DNA of 64,000 nucleotides from Dechloromonas denitrificans (GCF_020510685.1 NZ_CP075185.1:3348001-3412000), one strand, 5' to 3'; shown: positions 25,314 through 34,245, counted from the first letter of the stretch. Numbers and translations are program-made. Notes: generated from the letters alone by a model not told the origin.

Positions 25314-25955
25314 ATGAGCTACGCCCTTTCCCGCCCCTCTTCGACGCAGCGCTCCGGCCTGCTCGGCATCGTCATCGGTGCCCACCTTGCGGTTTTTCTG
25401 CTGATCCTGGCGGCCAAGACCGTCGTGCCGCAGATCATGGAAATGCCCATGGTCGTCGATCTGTTGCCCGCCGAACCGCCGAAAAAGCCGGAAGCCAAGC
25501 CGTTGCCGGTGGTCAAGCCCGAGCCGGTACGCCAAAAGCCGACGCCGAAAACCCCGGCACCGCGAATCGAGGCGACCACCAGCAACGTACCGGCGCCCGC
25601 CGCGCCGGTTGCCGCTCCGCCGGAAACCAAACCGGCCCCGCCCGCCCCCGCCGCTGCTGCCGCCGCGCCGGTCAGCCAGGCGCGCTTCGACGCCGACTAC
25701 CTGCGCAATCCGTCACCGGCCTACCCCCCGCTGTCGCGGCGCATGGGCGAAGAAGGCAAGGTGATCCTGCGCGTTTCGGTCAATCCGCAGGGCATGGCCG
25801 ACAGCGTTGAGATCCGGACCTCGTCGGGGAGCGCGCGGCTCGATGAATCGGCGCAAAGGACGGTTCGTTCCTGGCATTTCATCCCGGCCAAACGCGGCGA
25901 CGTGGCGATGCAAAGCTGGGTGCTGGTCCCCATCATTTTTAAATTGGAGCAATGA
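25314..25955 (+). CDS. tonB: energy transducer TonB
   Basis: A 213-residue TonB protein: a short cytoplasmic start, one membrane helix (GLLGIVIGAHLAVFLLILAA), a Pro/Lys-rich spacer (about 45-110; KPEPVRQKPTPKTP) that spans the periplasm, and a C-terminal TonB domain (about 120-213; NPSPAYPPLSRRMGEEGKV) that binds receptor TonB boxes. An ATG at 25305 lies only two bases after GGAG, so I prefer the ATG at 25314. It probably serves the five intact TonB receptors in this window. It is followed directly by exbB and exbD. Confidence 0.9.
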   Translation: MSYALSRPSSTQRSGLLGIVIGAHLAVFLLILAAKTVVPQIMEMPMVVDLLPAEPPKKPEAKPLPVVKPEPVRQKPTPKTPAPRIEATTSNVPAPAAPVAAPPETKPAPPAPAAAAAAPVSQARFDADYLRNPSPAYPPLSRRMGEEGKVILRVSVNPQGMADSVEIRTSSGSARLDESAQRTVRSWHFIPAKRGDVAMQSWVLVPIIFKLEQ

Positions 25956-25957
25956 AA

Positions 25958-26701
25958 ATGCAGGAAACAACCCCGAACGCCTTCGGCTTCGCCCACTTGT
26001 GGGCGAGCGGCGACGCCATTTCCCATACCGTCGCCGTCATCCTCGCCCTGATGTCGATCGCCAGCTGGTATCTGATCCTGGCCAAGACCTCGGACTGGTG
26101 GACGATGCGCCGCGCCGCCCGCGCCATGAGCGCTTTCTGGGTGGCGAGCAGCGTCGCCGAAGGGATCGAGCGTCTGCGCGCCGCCGACCCGGTCAGCCCC
26201 TACGCCCAGCTCGCCGAGCAAGCCAATTGCTGCAATCACGACTGCGAAGCGGTCACCGGCCGCCTGGCCTCGCGTTTCGACCCGGCCGAGCAGATGGAAC
26301 GGGCCTTGCGCCAGCAACTGTCGAGCACCCAGGCGAGCATGGAAAACGGCCTGACGCTGCTCGCCACGACCGGCGCCACCGCCCCCTTCGTCGGGCTGTT
26401 CGGCACCGTCTGGGGCATTTACCACGCGCTGGTCGCCATCGGCATTTCCGGCCAGGCCGCCCTGGAAAAGGTCGCCGGCCCGGTTGGCGAGGCGCTGATC
26501 ATGACCGCCGCCGGCCTCGCCGTCGCGCTGCCTGCGGTCTTCGCCTACAACGCCTTCACCCGCGCCAACCGCGTCATCCTGGCCGATCTCGACGCCTTCG
26601 CCCACGACCTGCATGCCTTCTTCACGGTCGGCAAGCCGTTCGTCGCCAACAGCGCCCAGATCCATCCGATGCGCGCCCGTGCCGCGACGGAGGTGGCCTA
26701 A
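25958..26701 (+). CDS. exbB: biopolymer transport protein ExbB
   Basis: A 247-residue inner-membrane proton channel subunit with three helices and the conserved core TTGATAPFVGLFGTVWGIYHAL. It partners TonB and ExbD. An ATG at 25952 overlaps the tonB stop but is only two bases from GGAG; the ATG at 25958 is eight bases from it and is chosen. The cytoplasmic loop carries an unusual CCNHDC cluster (NCCNHDCEA near residue 90), which could bind metal. Confidence 0.9.
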   Translation: MQETTPNAFGFAHLWASGDAISHTVAVILALMSIASWYLILAKTSDWWTMRRAARAMSAFWVASSVAEGIERLRAADPVSPYAQLAEQANCCNHDCEAVTGRLASRFDPAEQMERALRQQLSSTQASMENGLTLLATTGATAPFVGLFGTVWGIYHALVAIGISGQAALEKVAGPVGEALIMTAAGLAVALPAVFAYNAFTRANRVILADLDAFAHDLHAFFTVGKPFVANSAQIHPMRARAATEVA

Positions 26702-27121
26702 ATGTCGATGGGTAGCTTCAACGCGCAGAACCATCAGATGCCGACGGCAGAGATCAACATGACGCCGCTGGTCGACGTGATGCTGGTGCTGCTGATCATC
26801 TTCATCATCACCGCACCGCTGATGACGCACTCGGTCAAGGTCGAGCTGCCGCGCGCCGCGAGCACGCCGACGCCGGAAAAGCCGCTGACGCTGCAGGTGG
26901 CGATCACTGCCGACAACGCGGTTTTTATCGGTTCCGAAGCGGTTGACCGCACGGCGCTGGAACAGAAGTTCCACGACGCCGTCGTCCAGGATGCCAACGT
27001 CGAGATGCACCTCAAGGCCGACAAGGCAACCCGCTACGAGTCGGTGGCCGAGACGATGAGTGCCGCCCGCCGCGCCGGCCTGACCAAGATCGGTTTCGTC
27101 ACTCAGCCCGGTAACGAATAG
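26702..27121 (+). CDS. exbD: biopolymer transport protein ExbD
   Basis: A 139-residue protein with one membrane helix (PLVDVMLVLLIIFIITAPL) that contains the proton-path Asp, and a periplasmic domain with the usual ExbD fold. It begins at the base after the exbB stop. It completes the TonB energising complex. Confidence 0.92.
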   Translation: MSMGSFNAQNHQMPTAEINMTPLVDVMLVLLIIFIITAPLMTHSVKVELPRAASTPTPEKPLTLQVAITADNAVFIGSEAVDRTALEQKFHDAVVQDANVEMHLKADKATRYESVAETMSAARRAGLTKIGFVTQPGNE

Positions 27122-27164
27122 CCGCCAACCGTTTTTCTCAACTTTCGCTTCAACCATATCCCTC

Positions 27165-27229
27165 AAGCCAGCCAGCCAGAACGCCAGCCAGCCCTCTCGG
27201 GAAGCCAGCTTCAAGGTCAGCCAGCCAGA
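27165..27229 (+). repeat. dense GCCAGCC leader repeats
   Basis: The densest cluster in the window: AAGCCAGCCAGCCAG (27165-27179), GCCAGCCAGCC (27183-27193), AAGCCAGC (27202-27209) and CAGCCAGCCAG (27219-27229), all upstream of the ftrA-like ribosome site. Confidence 0.55.
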
Positions 27230-27249
27230 GACTTTTCAGGAGTCCTGCC

Positions 27250-27795
27250 ATGTTGTCCCCGAAACACATCCTCTCTGCTCTCGTGCTGTCCGCCGCTCTG
27301 GCTACCCCGGCGCTCGCCCTCGAATATCCGATCGGCGTGCCGCAACATCGCGCCGGCATGGAGATCGCCGCCGTCTATCTGCAACCGGTTGAAATGGAAC
27401 CGGAAGGCATGATGAAGAAGGCGAGCGAGTCCGACATCCACCTCGAAGCCGACATTCACGCCCTGGCCAACAACCCGAACGGTTTTGAGGAAGGCGCCTG
27501 GATGCCTTACCTGATGGTCAAGTTCGAGGTCTCCAAAATTGGCGGCGACTACAAGGTGGCCGGCGATTTCATGCCGATGGTCGCCAACGACGGCCCGCAC
27601 TACGGCGACAACGTCAAGCTGGCCGGCCCGGGCAAGTACAAGGTGAAATACACCATCCTGCCGCCGTCCGAAAACCATCACGCCCACTTCGGCCGCCATA
27701 CCGACCGCGCCACCGGCGTCCGTCCGTGGTTCAAGCCGTTTGAAGTCGAATACGAATTCACCTACGTCGGCATCGGCAAAAAAGGCGGCTACTGA
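27250..27795 (+). CDS. ftrA: periplasmic iron-binding protein, P19/Tp34/FtrA family
   Basis: A 181-residue exported protein (signal peptide ending PALA) of the P19/Tp34/FetP family (PF10634). Typical segments are YPIGVPQHRAGMEIAAVYLQP, DIHLEADIHA and FMPMVANDGPHYGDN, with Met and His residues known to bind Cu and Fe in this family. AGGAG precedes the ATG. It is the first gene of an FtrABCD-type system in which this protein captures ferrous iron for the FTR1 permease encoded downstream. Confidence 0.88.
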   Translation: MLSPKHILSALVLSAALATPALALEYPIGVPQHRAGMEIAAVYLQPVEMEPEGMMKKASESDIHLEADIHALANNPNGFEEGAWMPYLMVKFEVSKIGGDYKVAGDFMPMVANDGPHYGDNVKLAGPGKYKVKYTILPPSENHHAHFGRHTDRATGVRPWFKPFEVEYEFTYVGIGKKGGY

Positions 27796-27797
27796 TC

Positions 27798-29273
27798 ATG
27801 CGCCTCGCCAAACTTAGCGCCGCGCTCGTCGCGGCGGGGCTGGCCCTGCCCGTCCTGGCCGCGCCGGCTGATGCCGCGCTGCTCGAAAAGCTGGCCGCCC
27901 GCCTGGAAAAACTGGAAGCCCGCAACGCCGATCTGGAAAAGGAAGTACAGGCGCTGAAGGGGGAAAACCAGCGGGTCAATGAAGGACTCGACAGCCCGCG
28001 GCTCTCGCAGTACGAGCCGGAATTGACGGTACGCCTGAAGGCCGTCGAAAAAGACGCGCTGGAGATGAAGAAGGCCGCGAAAATCGCCGAGGGCCTGGAA
28101 GGCATCAAGGTCGGCGCTTCGCTGGCCACGGTCGGCCAGCACGCCCAGGGCCTGCCCAAGGATGTCGACGGTGGCAGCAGCCAGCTCAACTACCGGGCCG
28201 ACGTTTCCATCGAATTGCCGCTGGCCCCGGTCGGCGACATCGAACACAAGCTGTTCGCCCACCTGCGCATGGGTCAGGGTCTCGGCCTCAATGCCGCCTT
28301 CGCCAAGCTCGGCCACTTCGCCAGCGCCCCCAATGCGCTGGCCTTCCGCGCCTCGGGCGCCAGCCCGGACGACTCGGTCACCATCCTCGGCCAGGCCTGG
28401 TACCAGGCGGCGATTCCGCTGCCCTTCCTGGGCTTCAAGCCCTACTCGCGGGAAACGCTGGAAGTCACCTTCGGCAAGATGGACATCTTCGGCTTCTTCG
28501 ATCAGAACGCGGCGGCCGGCGACGAATCGAAGCAGTTCCTCAATTCCGTCTTCGTCCATAACCCGCTGCTCGATGCGGCCGGCGAAGTCGGCGTCGATGC
28601 CAATGGCTTCCAGCCCGGCTTTGTCGCGTCGTATCTCAACTATGTCGACAAGACCCAGCCGTGGCGCCTGTCGGCCGGAGTCTTCGGCACCGGCGAACGC
28701 GGCGCCAACTACCAGCGCAGCCTGACCTCGCCGTTGCTGATGGTGCAGGCCGAGAAGCAGTTGAAGCTGTTCGGCGGCCTGACCGGCAACTACCGGCTCT
28801 ATGGCTGGAACCGCAGCCAGGGCGTCGATTACGACGGCACGCTGAACAAGCACACCGGCGTCGGCGCCTCGGTCGACCAGCGGATCGGCGACGGCATCAG
28901 GCTGTTCGCCCGCTACGGCAAGCTGGTCAAGGGCGAATTGCCGTTCAACCAGGCGGTCACTGCCGGCGCCGAGTTCTCCGGCAGCTACTGGGGCCGAGCC
29001 GCCGACACTATCGGCGTCGCCGGAGCCTGGCTGCAGTCCGGCAAAGGCTATCGGACCAGCACGGCGACAACCTGGCTGGACGACAACCAGACGCAAATGG
29101 CCTACACCTTCACGCCGCAGGGCGCCGAACAGGTCTCCGAAATCTATTACCGCTACCGCCTGTCGCCGCAGTTCGAGCTGTCGCCGGACTTCCAGTACGT
29201 CACCAACGGTGGCGGTAACGGGGATGCCAAGGCGGTCAAGGTCTTCGCCCTGCGCGCCAATATCGCTTACTGA
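27798..29273 (+). CDS. OprB-like outer-membrane porin inside the ftr operon
   Basis: A 491-residue protein with a signal peptide, a periplasmic coiled coil (about 25-85; KLAARLEKLEARNADLEKEV) and a long beta-rich barrel ending ALRANIAY. The barrel resembles carbohydrate-selective porin OprB (PF04966), for example FGKMDIFGFFDQN and FGTGERGANYQRS. The coiled coil could bind peptidoglycan, as in SlpA/OprB-type porins. It starts two bases after the ftrA-like stop and ends nine bases before the cupredoxin gene. FtrABCD loci I know of do not include a porin, so it may let iron or an iron chelate cross the outer membrane without TonB. Confidence 0.78.
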   Translation: MRLAKLSAALVAAGLALPVLAAPADAALLEKLAARLEKLEARNADLEKEVQALKGENQRVNEGLDSPRLSQYEPELTVRLKAVEKDALEMKKAAKIAEGLEGIKVGASLATVGQHAQGLPKDVDGGSSQLNYRADVSIELPLAPVGDIEHKLFAHLRMGQGLGLNAAFAKLGHFASAPNALAFRASGASPDDSVTILGQAWYQAAIPLPFLGFKPYSRETLEVTFGKMDIFGFFDQNAAAGDESKQFLNSVFVHNPLLDAAGEVGVDANGFQPGFVASYLNYVDKTQPWRLSAGVFGTGERGANYQRSLTSPLLMVQAEKQLKLFGGLTGNYRLYGWNRSQGVDYDGTLNKHTGVGASVDQRIGDGIRLFARYGKLVKGELPFNQAVTAGAEFSGSYWGRAADTIGVAGAWLQSGKGYRTSTATTWLDDNQTQMAYTFTPQGAEQVSEIYYRYRLSPQFELSPDFQYVTNGGGNGDAKAVKVFALRANIAY

Positions 29274-29281
29274 GGAAACCC

Positions 29282-29626
29282 ATGAAACACGCTCTCCATT
29301 CCGCGGCTTTCAGCCTGGTTCTTTGCCTTCTGACGGCGTCGAGCGCGGCAATCGCCGACGACCTGCCGACCTTCAAGTTGCTGATGAAGGATGGCCGACT
29401 CATTCCCGAAACGCTGGAAGTGCCGGCCAACACCCGCTTCCGGCTGGAGGTGAAGAACGAGGGGCCGGGAGCCGCGGAATTCGAGAGCCTGGAATTGAAA
29501 AAGGAGCTGGTGCTCGCCCCCGGCGTCACCCGCAACCTCGTTTTTTTCCCGATGAAACCGGGCAGCTACAAGTTCTTTGACGATTTCCACCCGGAAACCG
29601 GCCAGGGCCGAATTGTCGCCAAGTAG
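29282..29626 (+). CDS. ftrB: periplasmic cupredoxin-like protein, FtrB-like
   Basis: A 114-residue exported protein with a cupredoxin-like fold (PF13473 group): DDLPTFKLLMKDGRLIPETLEVPANTRF and PGSYKFFDDFHPETGQGRI. It has no Cys in the mature part, so it lacks a classical type-1 copper site and probably binds metal through His, Glu and Met, as EfeO-type and FtrB domains do. GAGG precedes the ATG. It is proposed to oxidise or relay iron between FtrA and the FTR1 permease. Confidence 0.82.
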   Translation: MKHALHSAAFSLVLCLLTASSAAIADDLPTFKLLMKDGRLIPETLEVPANTRFRLEVKNEGPGAAEFESLELKKELVLAPGVTRNLVFFPMKPGSYKFFDDFHPETGQGRIVAK

Positions 29627-29633
29627 GTATTAG

Positions 29634-29700
29634 TCGCTAGTAGCTAGTTACTAGCAACAACTACCCACCGCTAACAACCAACATCTAATGGCTAACAACT
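29634..29700 (+). repeat. CTAGT/CTAAC-rich leader of ftrC
   Basis: The gap before ftrC is built of short repeats: four CTAG motifs in the first half and two GCTAACAAC copies in the second. The sequence is AT-rich and unlike its surroundings, and no Shine-Dalgarno sequence precedes the ftrC ATG. Confidence 0.5.
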
Positions 29701-29703
29701 AAA

Positions 29704-30507
29704 ATGGGAAACGCCTTTTTCGTAGTCTGGCGGGAAAGCCTCGAAGCTTTCCTGATCGCCGGCATTCTCTACGCCTGGCTGAAAGCCAACGACGACAGCG
29801 GGGCCGGGCGCCGGGCATTGTTCGGCGGCCTGGCGGCTGGCGTCGTTCTCGCGCTGCTGCTCGGCTGGGCCTTGCTAACGGTGCAGGATGAACTGACCGG
29901 CGAGGCGCTGGAAATCTTCCAGACGGCGACGCTCTTCGTCGCCGCCGGCCTGATTACCCAGATGGTGCTGTGGATGCGCCGGCATGGCCGGCAGATGAAA
30001 GCCCGGCTGCACGCCGACCTGACGGCCGCCGCCGAACGCTCCGGCTACCTCGGCGTTGCCATCGTTGCCGCGCTGGCGGTCGCCCGCGAAGGCGCCGAGA
30101 CGGTGATCTTCCTCTACGGCATGGCCCAGGAAGGCGATCTCAACGCCCTGCTGCTCGGTGCTCTGGCCGGCTTTGCCGGGGCCGGCGCCACCGCCTGGCT
30201 GGCGGCAAAGAGCCTGGCCCGGCTGAACATCGGCCTGTTGCTCCGCCTCTCGTCGATCCTGCTGCTGATCCTCGCCTCCGCCCTGCTGATCGCCGCCGTC
30301 GACCGCCTGATCGGGGCCGGCTGGCTGCCGCCGCTGATCGATCCGGTCTGGGATACGTCGATGCTGATCGATGACACCACCAAGGCCGGCAAACTGCTCG
30401 CCGATTTTTCCGGCTACCGCGCCCGCCCGGCGCTCTCCTCCGTGCTCGCCTGGGCCGGCTACTGGGGCGTCGTGCTGCTGGCCTGGCGGAGAACGTCACA
30501 TGGCTGA
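29704..30507 (+). CDS. ftrC: high-affinity iron permease, FTR1 family (FtrC)
   Basis: A 267-residue inner-membrane permease with seven helices. The two iron-binding REXXE motifs of the FTR1 family are present: RESLE at residues 10-14 and REGAE at 128-132. It transports iron into the cytoplasm. The start has no Shine-Dalgarno sequence, and its end overlaps ftrD by eight bases. It corresponds to FtrC of Bordetella and Brucella FtrABCD. Confidence 0.92.
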   Translation: MGNAFFVVWRESLEAFLIAGILYAWLKANDDSGAGRRALFGGLAAGVVLALLLGWALLTVQDELTGEALEIFQTATLFVAAGLITQMVLWMRRHGRQMKARLHADLTAAAERSGYLGVAIVAALAVAREGAETVIFLYGMAQEGDLNALLLGALAGFAGAGATAWLAAKSLARLNIGLLLRLSSILLLILASALLIAAVDRLIGAGWLPPLIDPVWDTSMLIDDTTKAGKLLADFSGYRARPALSSVLAWAGYWGVVLLAWRRTSHG

Positions 30508-31891
30508 ACACGTTGTGCACTTCCATGCCAGCCAGCCCCGCAATCGGGTCGAGAAAATCGGCCTGTTCCTGCGCCGGAACCGCCGGCCGATCATTGCCAC
30601 CCAATGGGTCGTCATCGTGCTCTACGCGGCGATGGTCATCATCCCTGCCTTCCTGCCGCTACCGCCGGAAAACGCCCATATCTGGGACAACCTGCGGCTG
30701 TTCGCCCAGTTCTGTTTCTGGGGCCTGTGGTGGCCGGGCGTGATGATCGCCACGGTGACCATGGGCCGCGTCTGGTGCGGCCTGTTCTGCCCGGAAGGCG
30801 CGCTCTCCGAATGGGTCAGCCAGTACGGCCGCGGCAAGGCCCTGCCCGGCTGGCTGAAGTGGACCGGCTGGCCCTTCGTCGCCTTCGTCACCACCACCGT
30901 CTACGGCCAGTTGGTCAGCGTCTATGAATACCCGCAAGCCGCGCTGCTGGTGCTCGGCGGCTCGACCGTCGCAGCGCTCGGCATCGGCCTGCTCTACGGC
31001 CGCGAAAAGCGCATCTGGTGCCGCTACCTCTGCCCGGCCTCGGGCGTCTTCGCCGTGCTGGCCAAGATCGCCCCGCTGCACTACAAGGTCGACCGCGCCG
31101 CCTGGGACCGGCACGAGGGCGACTTCGAGCCGGTGAACTGCGCCCCGCTGCTCGATGTCCGGCGCATGACCAGCGCTTCCGAATGCCATTCCTGCGGCCG
31201 TTGCGCCGGCCAGCGCGACGCCGTGACCTACAGCGCCCGCTCGCCCTTCGCCGAGGTCCTCGATCTCGAGGCGCCGGCCCGCACGCCGGATGCCTTGACG
31301 CTGCTCTACGGCGTGCTCGGCGTCGCCACCGCCGCCTTCCAATGGACGCTCAGCCCCTGGCTGCTCAACGCCAAGCTGGCGCTGGCCGAATGGCTGGTCG
31401 AGCACGATCACTTCCTGCTGCTCGACAACGACGTGCCGTGGTGGCTGCTCACCCACTACCCGGAAGCCAGCGACCTGTTCACCTGGCTGGACGGCGTATT
31501 GATCCTCGGCTATCTGCTTGGCGGCGGCTTCGTGCTGGGCAGCCTGCTGCTCGCCGGCCCGCTGCTCGCCGCCCGTCTGGTCAGAACCGCGTCCCTCAGC
31601 TGGCAGCGCTTTGCCCTGGCCCTGACGCCGCTGGCCGGGGCGAGCGTCATTCTCGGCCTGTCGATGCTGACCGTCACGCACCTCAAGGCCGAGCATCTGT
31701 GGCTGGGCTGGCTGCCTTATTTCCGGATCGGCCTACTCGGCACCGGCTGTCTGGCCAGCCTGTGGCTCGCCCTGCGCCTGGTTCAATTAGCCAGCGCCAG
31801 CCTACCGCGCCGGGCCGCGGCTGGGCTGACCATGCTCTTCCCGGTCGGCCTGATGGCCACGGTGTGGACGCTGGTTTTCTTCATCTGGTGA
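30500..31891 (+). CDS. ftrD: membrane polyferredoxin, FtrD-like
   Basis: A 463-residue membrane protein with about eight or more helices and cysteine motifs for iron-sulphur clusters: CGLFCPEGALSEW, CRYLCPASGVF and CHSCGRC, related to NapH/CcoG/RdxA proteins. In FtrABCD, FtrD is thought to supply or remove electrons for iron passage. The ATG at 30500 gives the usual overlap with ftrC. The second half has extra helices without cysteines. Confidence 0.88.
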   Translation: MAEHVVHFHASQPRNRVEKIGLFLRRNRRPIIATQWVVIVLYAAMVIIPAFLPLPPENAHIWDNLRLFAQFCFWGLWWPGVMIATVTMGRVWCGLFCPEGALSEWVSQYGRGKALPGWLKWTGWPFVAFVTTTVYGQLVSVYEYPQAALLVLGGSTVAALGIGLLYGREKRIWCRYLCPASGVFAVLAKIAPLHYKVDRAAWDRHEGDFEPVNCAPLLDVRRMTSASECHSCGRCAGQRDAVTYSARSPFAEVLDLEAPARTPDALTLLYGVLGVATAAFQWTLSPWLLNAKLALAEWLVEHDHFLLLDNDVPWWLLTHYPEASDLFTWLDGVLILGYLLGGGFVLGSLLLAGPLLAARLVRTASLSWQRFALALTPLAGASVILGLSMLTVTHLKAEHLWLGWLPYFRIGLLGTGCLASLWLALRLVQLASASLPRRAAAGLTMLFPVGLMATVWTLVFFIW

Positions 31892-31963
31892 GCAATCCGT
31901 CGTAAAGTTGGGGCCGGCCGGGGGTTTCCCGGCCGCCCGCCTAACCTGAATGTCCGAATCAAC

Positions 31964-33910
31964 GTGAACGCCACTGTTTCCACTGCCAACGCCATCCTGC
32001 TCGTTGGCCACCCCAATGTCGGCAAGTCGGTCCTCTTTCACCGACTGACCGGCGCCTACGTCAACGTTTCCAACTATCCCGGTACCACCGTCGAGGTCAC
32101 CCGGGCCAGCACCCGCTTCGACCGTCAGGCGATGCTGCTCGACACGCCCGGCGTGCTGTCGCTGCCATCGCGCAGCGATGACGAACGGGCGACGATGCGC
32201 GCCCTGCTCCGCGAAAACACCCGCTGCCTGGTGCAGGTCGGCGATGCCAAGAATTTGCGCCGGACCCTGACCCTGACCGCGCTGCTCGCCGAACTCGGCG
32301 TGCCGATGGTGCTCGCCCTCAACATGCATGACGAAGCGACGGCGCGCGGCGTCACCGTCGACATCCCGGCCCTGGCCGAAGAACTCGGCATCCCGGTGCT
32401 GGCCACCGTGGCGACCGGCGGCGAAGGGGTCGGCGAGCTGACCAGCAGCCTGCAGCACGCGCTGCCGCCGCAACCACTGCTGCGCTACGACGCGGAAATC
32501 GAAAGCGCGATCATCGCCACCACCGTGGCGATCAGCCGCCTCGCCCCGCATCCGCGTCTGGCGGCGCGCGGCCTGGCCATTCTCTTTCTCGGCGGCGATG
32601 CGGAAGTCGCCGTCTGGCTGGCCGAGCAAGCTGGCGAATCTTTCGCCGAACTGGCGGCACTGCGCCAGCAGGCCGATGCGCGAGTCACCGGCAAGCTGCC
32701 GACGCTGCTCGCCCGCGAACGCACCGAAGCGGCCGACACTCTGGCCACCAGCGCCATCCAGCGCGCCGCCAAGAGCAGCCCGCTGCTCTCGCAGCGGATC
32801 GGCCATTACGTCGTCGATCCGCTCTGGGGCGTTCCGATTCTGCTCGGCGTGCTCTATCTGGTTTACCAGTTCGTCGGCGTCTTCGGCGCGACAACTCTGG
32901 TCGGCCTGCTCGAAGAAGACCTGTTCGAAGGCATCCTGAATCCGGCCTTCACCCATTTCGTCGATAGCACGGTCAATGTGCCGTGGATCTCGGAATTGCT
33001 GGTCGGCCAGTACGGGCTATGGACCATGGGCATGACCTACGCGCTGGCCCTGATCCTGCCCATCGTCACGACCTTCTTCCTGGCCTTCGGCGTGCTCGAA
33101 GATTCCGGCTACCTGCCGCGCCTGACGGTGATCGCCAACCGGCTGTTCGCGCTGATCGGCCTCAACGGCCGCGCCGTATTGCCGATGGTCCTTGGCCTCG
33201 GCTGCGTGACGATGGCGACGCTGACGACGCGCATCCTGCACAGCCCACGCGAACGGATGATCACCATCTTCCTGCTCGCCCTAGCCATTCCCTGTTCGGC
33301 CCAACTCGGCGTCGTCCTTGGCATGCTCGGCGGCGTATCCTTCACCGCCCTGCTGATCTGGGCCCTGGCCATGCTCGGTATCCTGCTGCTCGCTGGCTTC
33401 CTCGCCGCCAAGCTGATTCCCGGCCGACGCATCCCGCTCGTCACCGAACTGCCGCCAATGCGCCTGCCCAGCCTCGGCAATGTGCTGAAAAAAACCGGCG
33501 GCCGCCTGAAGTGGTACCTGATCGAAGTCATCCCGCTGTTCCTGCTTGGCACCTTCATCATGTACGCCCTCGACAAGACCGGCGCCCTGCCCGCCATCAT
33601 CCGCGCCGGCGAACCGCTGGTCAGCGGCTGGCTCGGCCTGCCGCCGGAAGCCTCCGCCGCCTTCGTGATGGGCTTCCTGCGCCGCGACTTCGGCGCCACC
33701 GGGCTGTTCGCCATGGCCCACACGCTGAGCCCGATCCAGGCGGTGGTCGGCATGATCACCATCACGCTGTTCATCCCCTGCTTTGCCAGCCTGATGATGA
33801 TGGTCAAGGAACAGGGCGCCAAAACTGCGCTCGCCATGGTCGCCGTGATCGTCCCCTTCGCCTTCCTGATCGGCGGTCTGTTCAACCTGCTGCTGCGCGC
33901 CGTTTGGTAA
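31964..33910 (+). CDS. feoB: ferrous iron transporter B
   Basis: A 648-residue GTP-controlled ferrous iron permease. The N-terminal G domain has GHPNVGKS (15-22), the switch NYPGTTVEV, DTPGV and NMHD in place of the usual NxxD. After a helical spacer, the membrane part has two Gate regions with conserved Cys (LGLGCVTMAT, IPCSAQLGV and FIPCFASLM). It is shorter than the 750-800 residues of many FeoB proteins. The GTG start is the only one that precedes the G1 motif sensibly, and it lacks a clear ribosome site. It is directly followed by feoA, the reverse of the enteric order. Confidence 0.92.
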   Translation: MNATVSTANAILLVGHPNVGKSVLFHRLTGAYVNVSNYPGTTVEVTRASTRFDRQAMLLDTPGVLSLPSRSDDERATMRALLRENTRCLVQVGDAKNLRRTLTLTALLAELGVPMVLALNMHDEATARGVTVDIPALAEELGIPVLATVATGGEGVGELTSSLQHALPPQPLLRYDAEIESAIIATTVAISRLAPHPRLAARGLAILFLGGDAEVAVWLAEQAGESFAELAALRQQADARVTGKLPTLLARERTEAADTLATSAIQRAAKSSPLLSQRIGHYVVDPLWGVPILLGVLYLVYQFVGVFGATTLVGLLEEDLFEGILNPAFTHFVDSTVNVPWISELLVGQYGLWTMGMTYALALILPIVTTFFLAFGVLEDSGYLPRLTVIANRLFALIGLNGRAVLPMVLGLGCVTMATLTTRILHSPRERMITIFLLALAIPCSAQLGVVLGMLGGVSFTALLIWALAMLGILLLAGFLAAKLIPGRRIPLVTELPPMRLPSLGNVLKKTGGRLKWYLIEVIPLFLLGTFIMYALDKTGALPAIIRAGEPLVSGWLGLPPEASAAFVMGFLRRDFGATGLFAMAHTLSPIQAVVGMITITLFIPCFASLMMMVKEQGAKTALAMVAVIVPFAFLIGGLFNLLLRAVW

Positions 33911-33914
33911 CCCC

Positions 33915-34172
33915 ATGAGCCCGAAACATGAAGCCCGCCTGCCCCTCGCCTTCATCCCGCCCGGCACGGAAGTCCGTCTGGCGGCCTTCGGCGAGGAAAT
34001 CGACCCGCTCCAGCGCGAGCAACTAACCGCCTACGGCCTGGCCGAGAATCGCCCGCTCAAGGTGCTGCAGCAGCGGCCGATGACGGTGATCCTTGCCGAT
34101 GAAGTTGAACTGGCCCTTGAACATGCTGTCGCACGTCACATCTGGGTGGAAAAGGACACAACCAACGCCTAG
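33915..34172 (+). CDS. feoA: ferrous iron transport protein A
   Basis: An 85-residue FeoA with an SH3-like fold: FIPPGTEVRLAAFG, LTAYGLAENRPLKVLQQRPM and ILADEVELALEHAVARHIWV. It begins four bases after feoB and is thought to bind the FeoB G domain. No FeoC is seen. The ribosome site is weak, suggesting translational coupling to feoB. Confidence 0.88.
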   Translation: MSPKHEARLPLAFIPPGTEVRLAAFGEEIDPLQREQLTAYGLAENRPLKVLQQRPMTVILADEVELALEHAVARHIWVEKDTTNA

Positions 34173-34187
34173 AATTGGCGCCGAGGC

Positions 34188-34214
34188 AAGCCAGCCGCTT
34201 TTCGCCAGCCAGCC
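34188..34214 (+). repeat. GCCAGCC leader repeats before bfr
   Basis: AAGCCAGCC (34188-34196) and GCCAGCCAGCC (34204-34214) lie in the leader of the bacterioferritin pair. Confidence 0.5.
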
Positions 34215-34245
34215 GCCAGTTTCCAACGAACTCCGGAGAAACACC

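Noticed and set aside
27165..27229. GCCAGCC clusters as a CRISPR array or mobile-element end
   Set aside because: Units are only four to eleven bases with no regular spacers, no cas genes and no transposase nearby.
31917..31940. GC-rich hairpin between ftrD and feoB as a terminator
   Set aside because: The stem is GC-rich but is not followed by a T run, and the feoB start lies close behind it, so I do not list it as a terminator.
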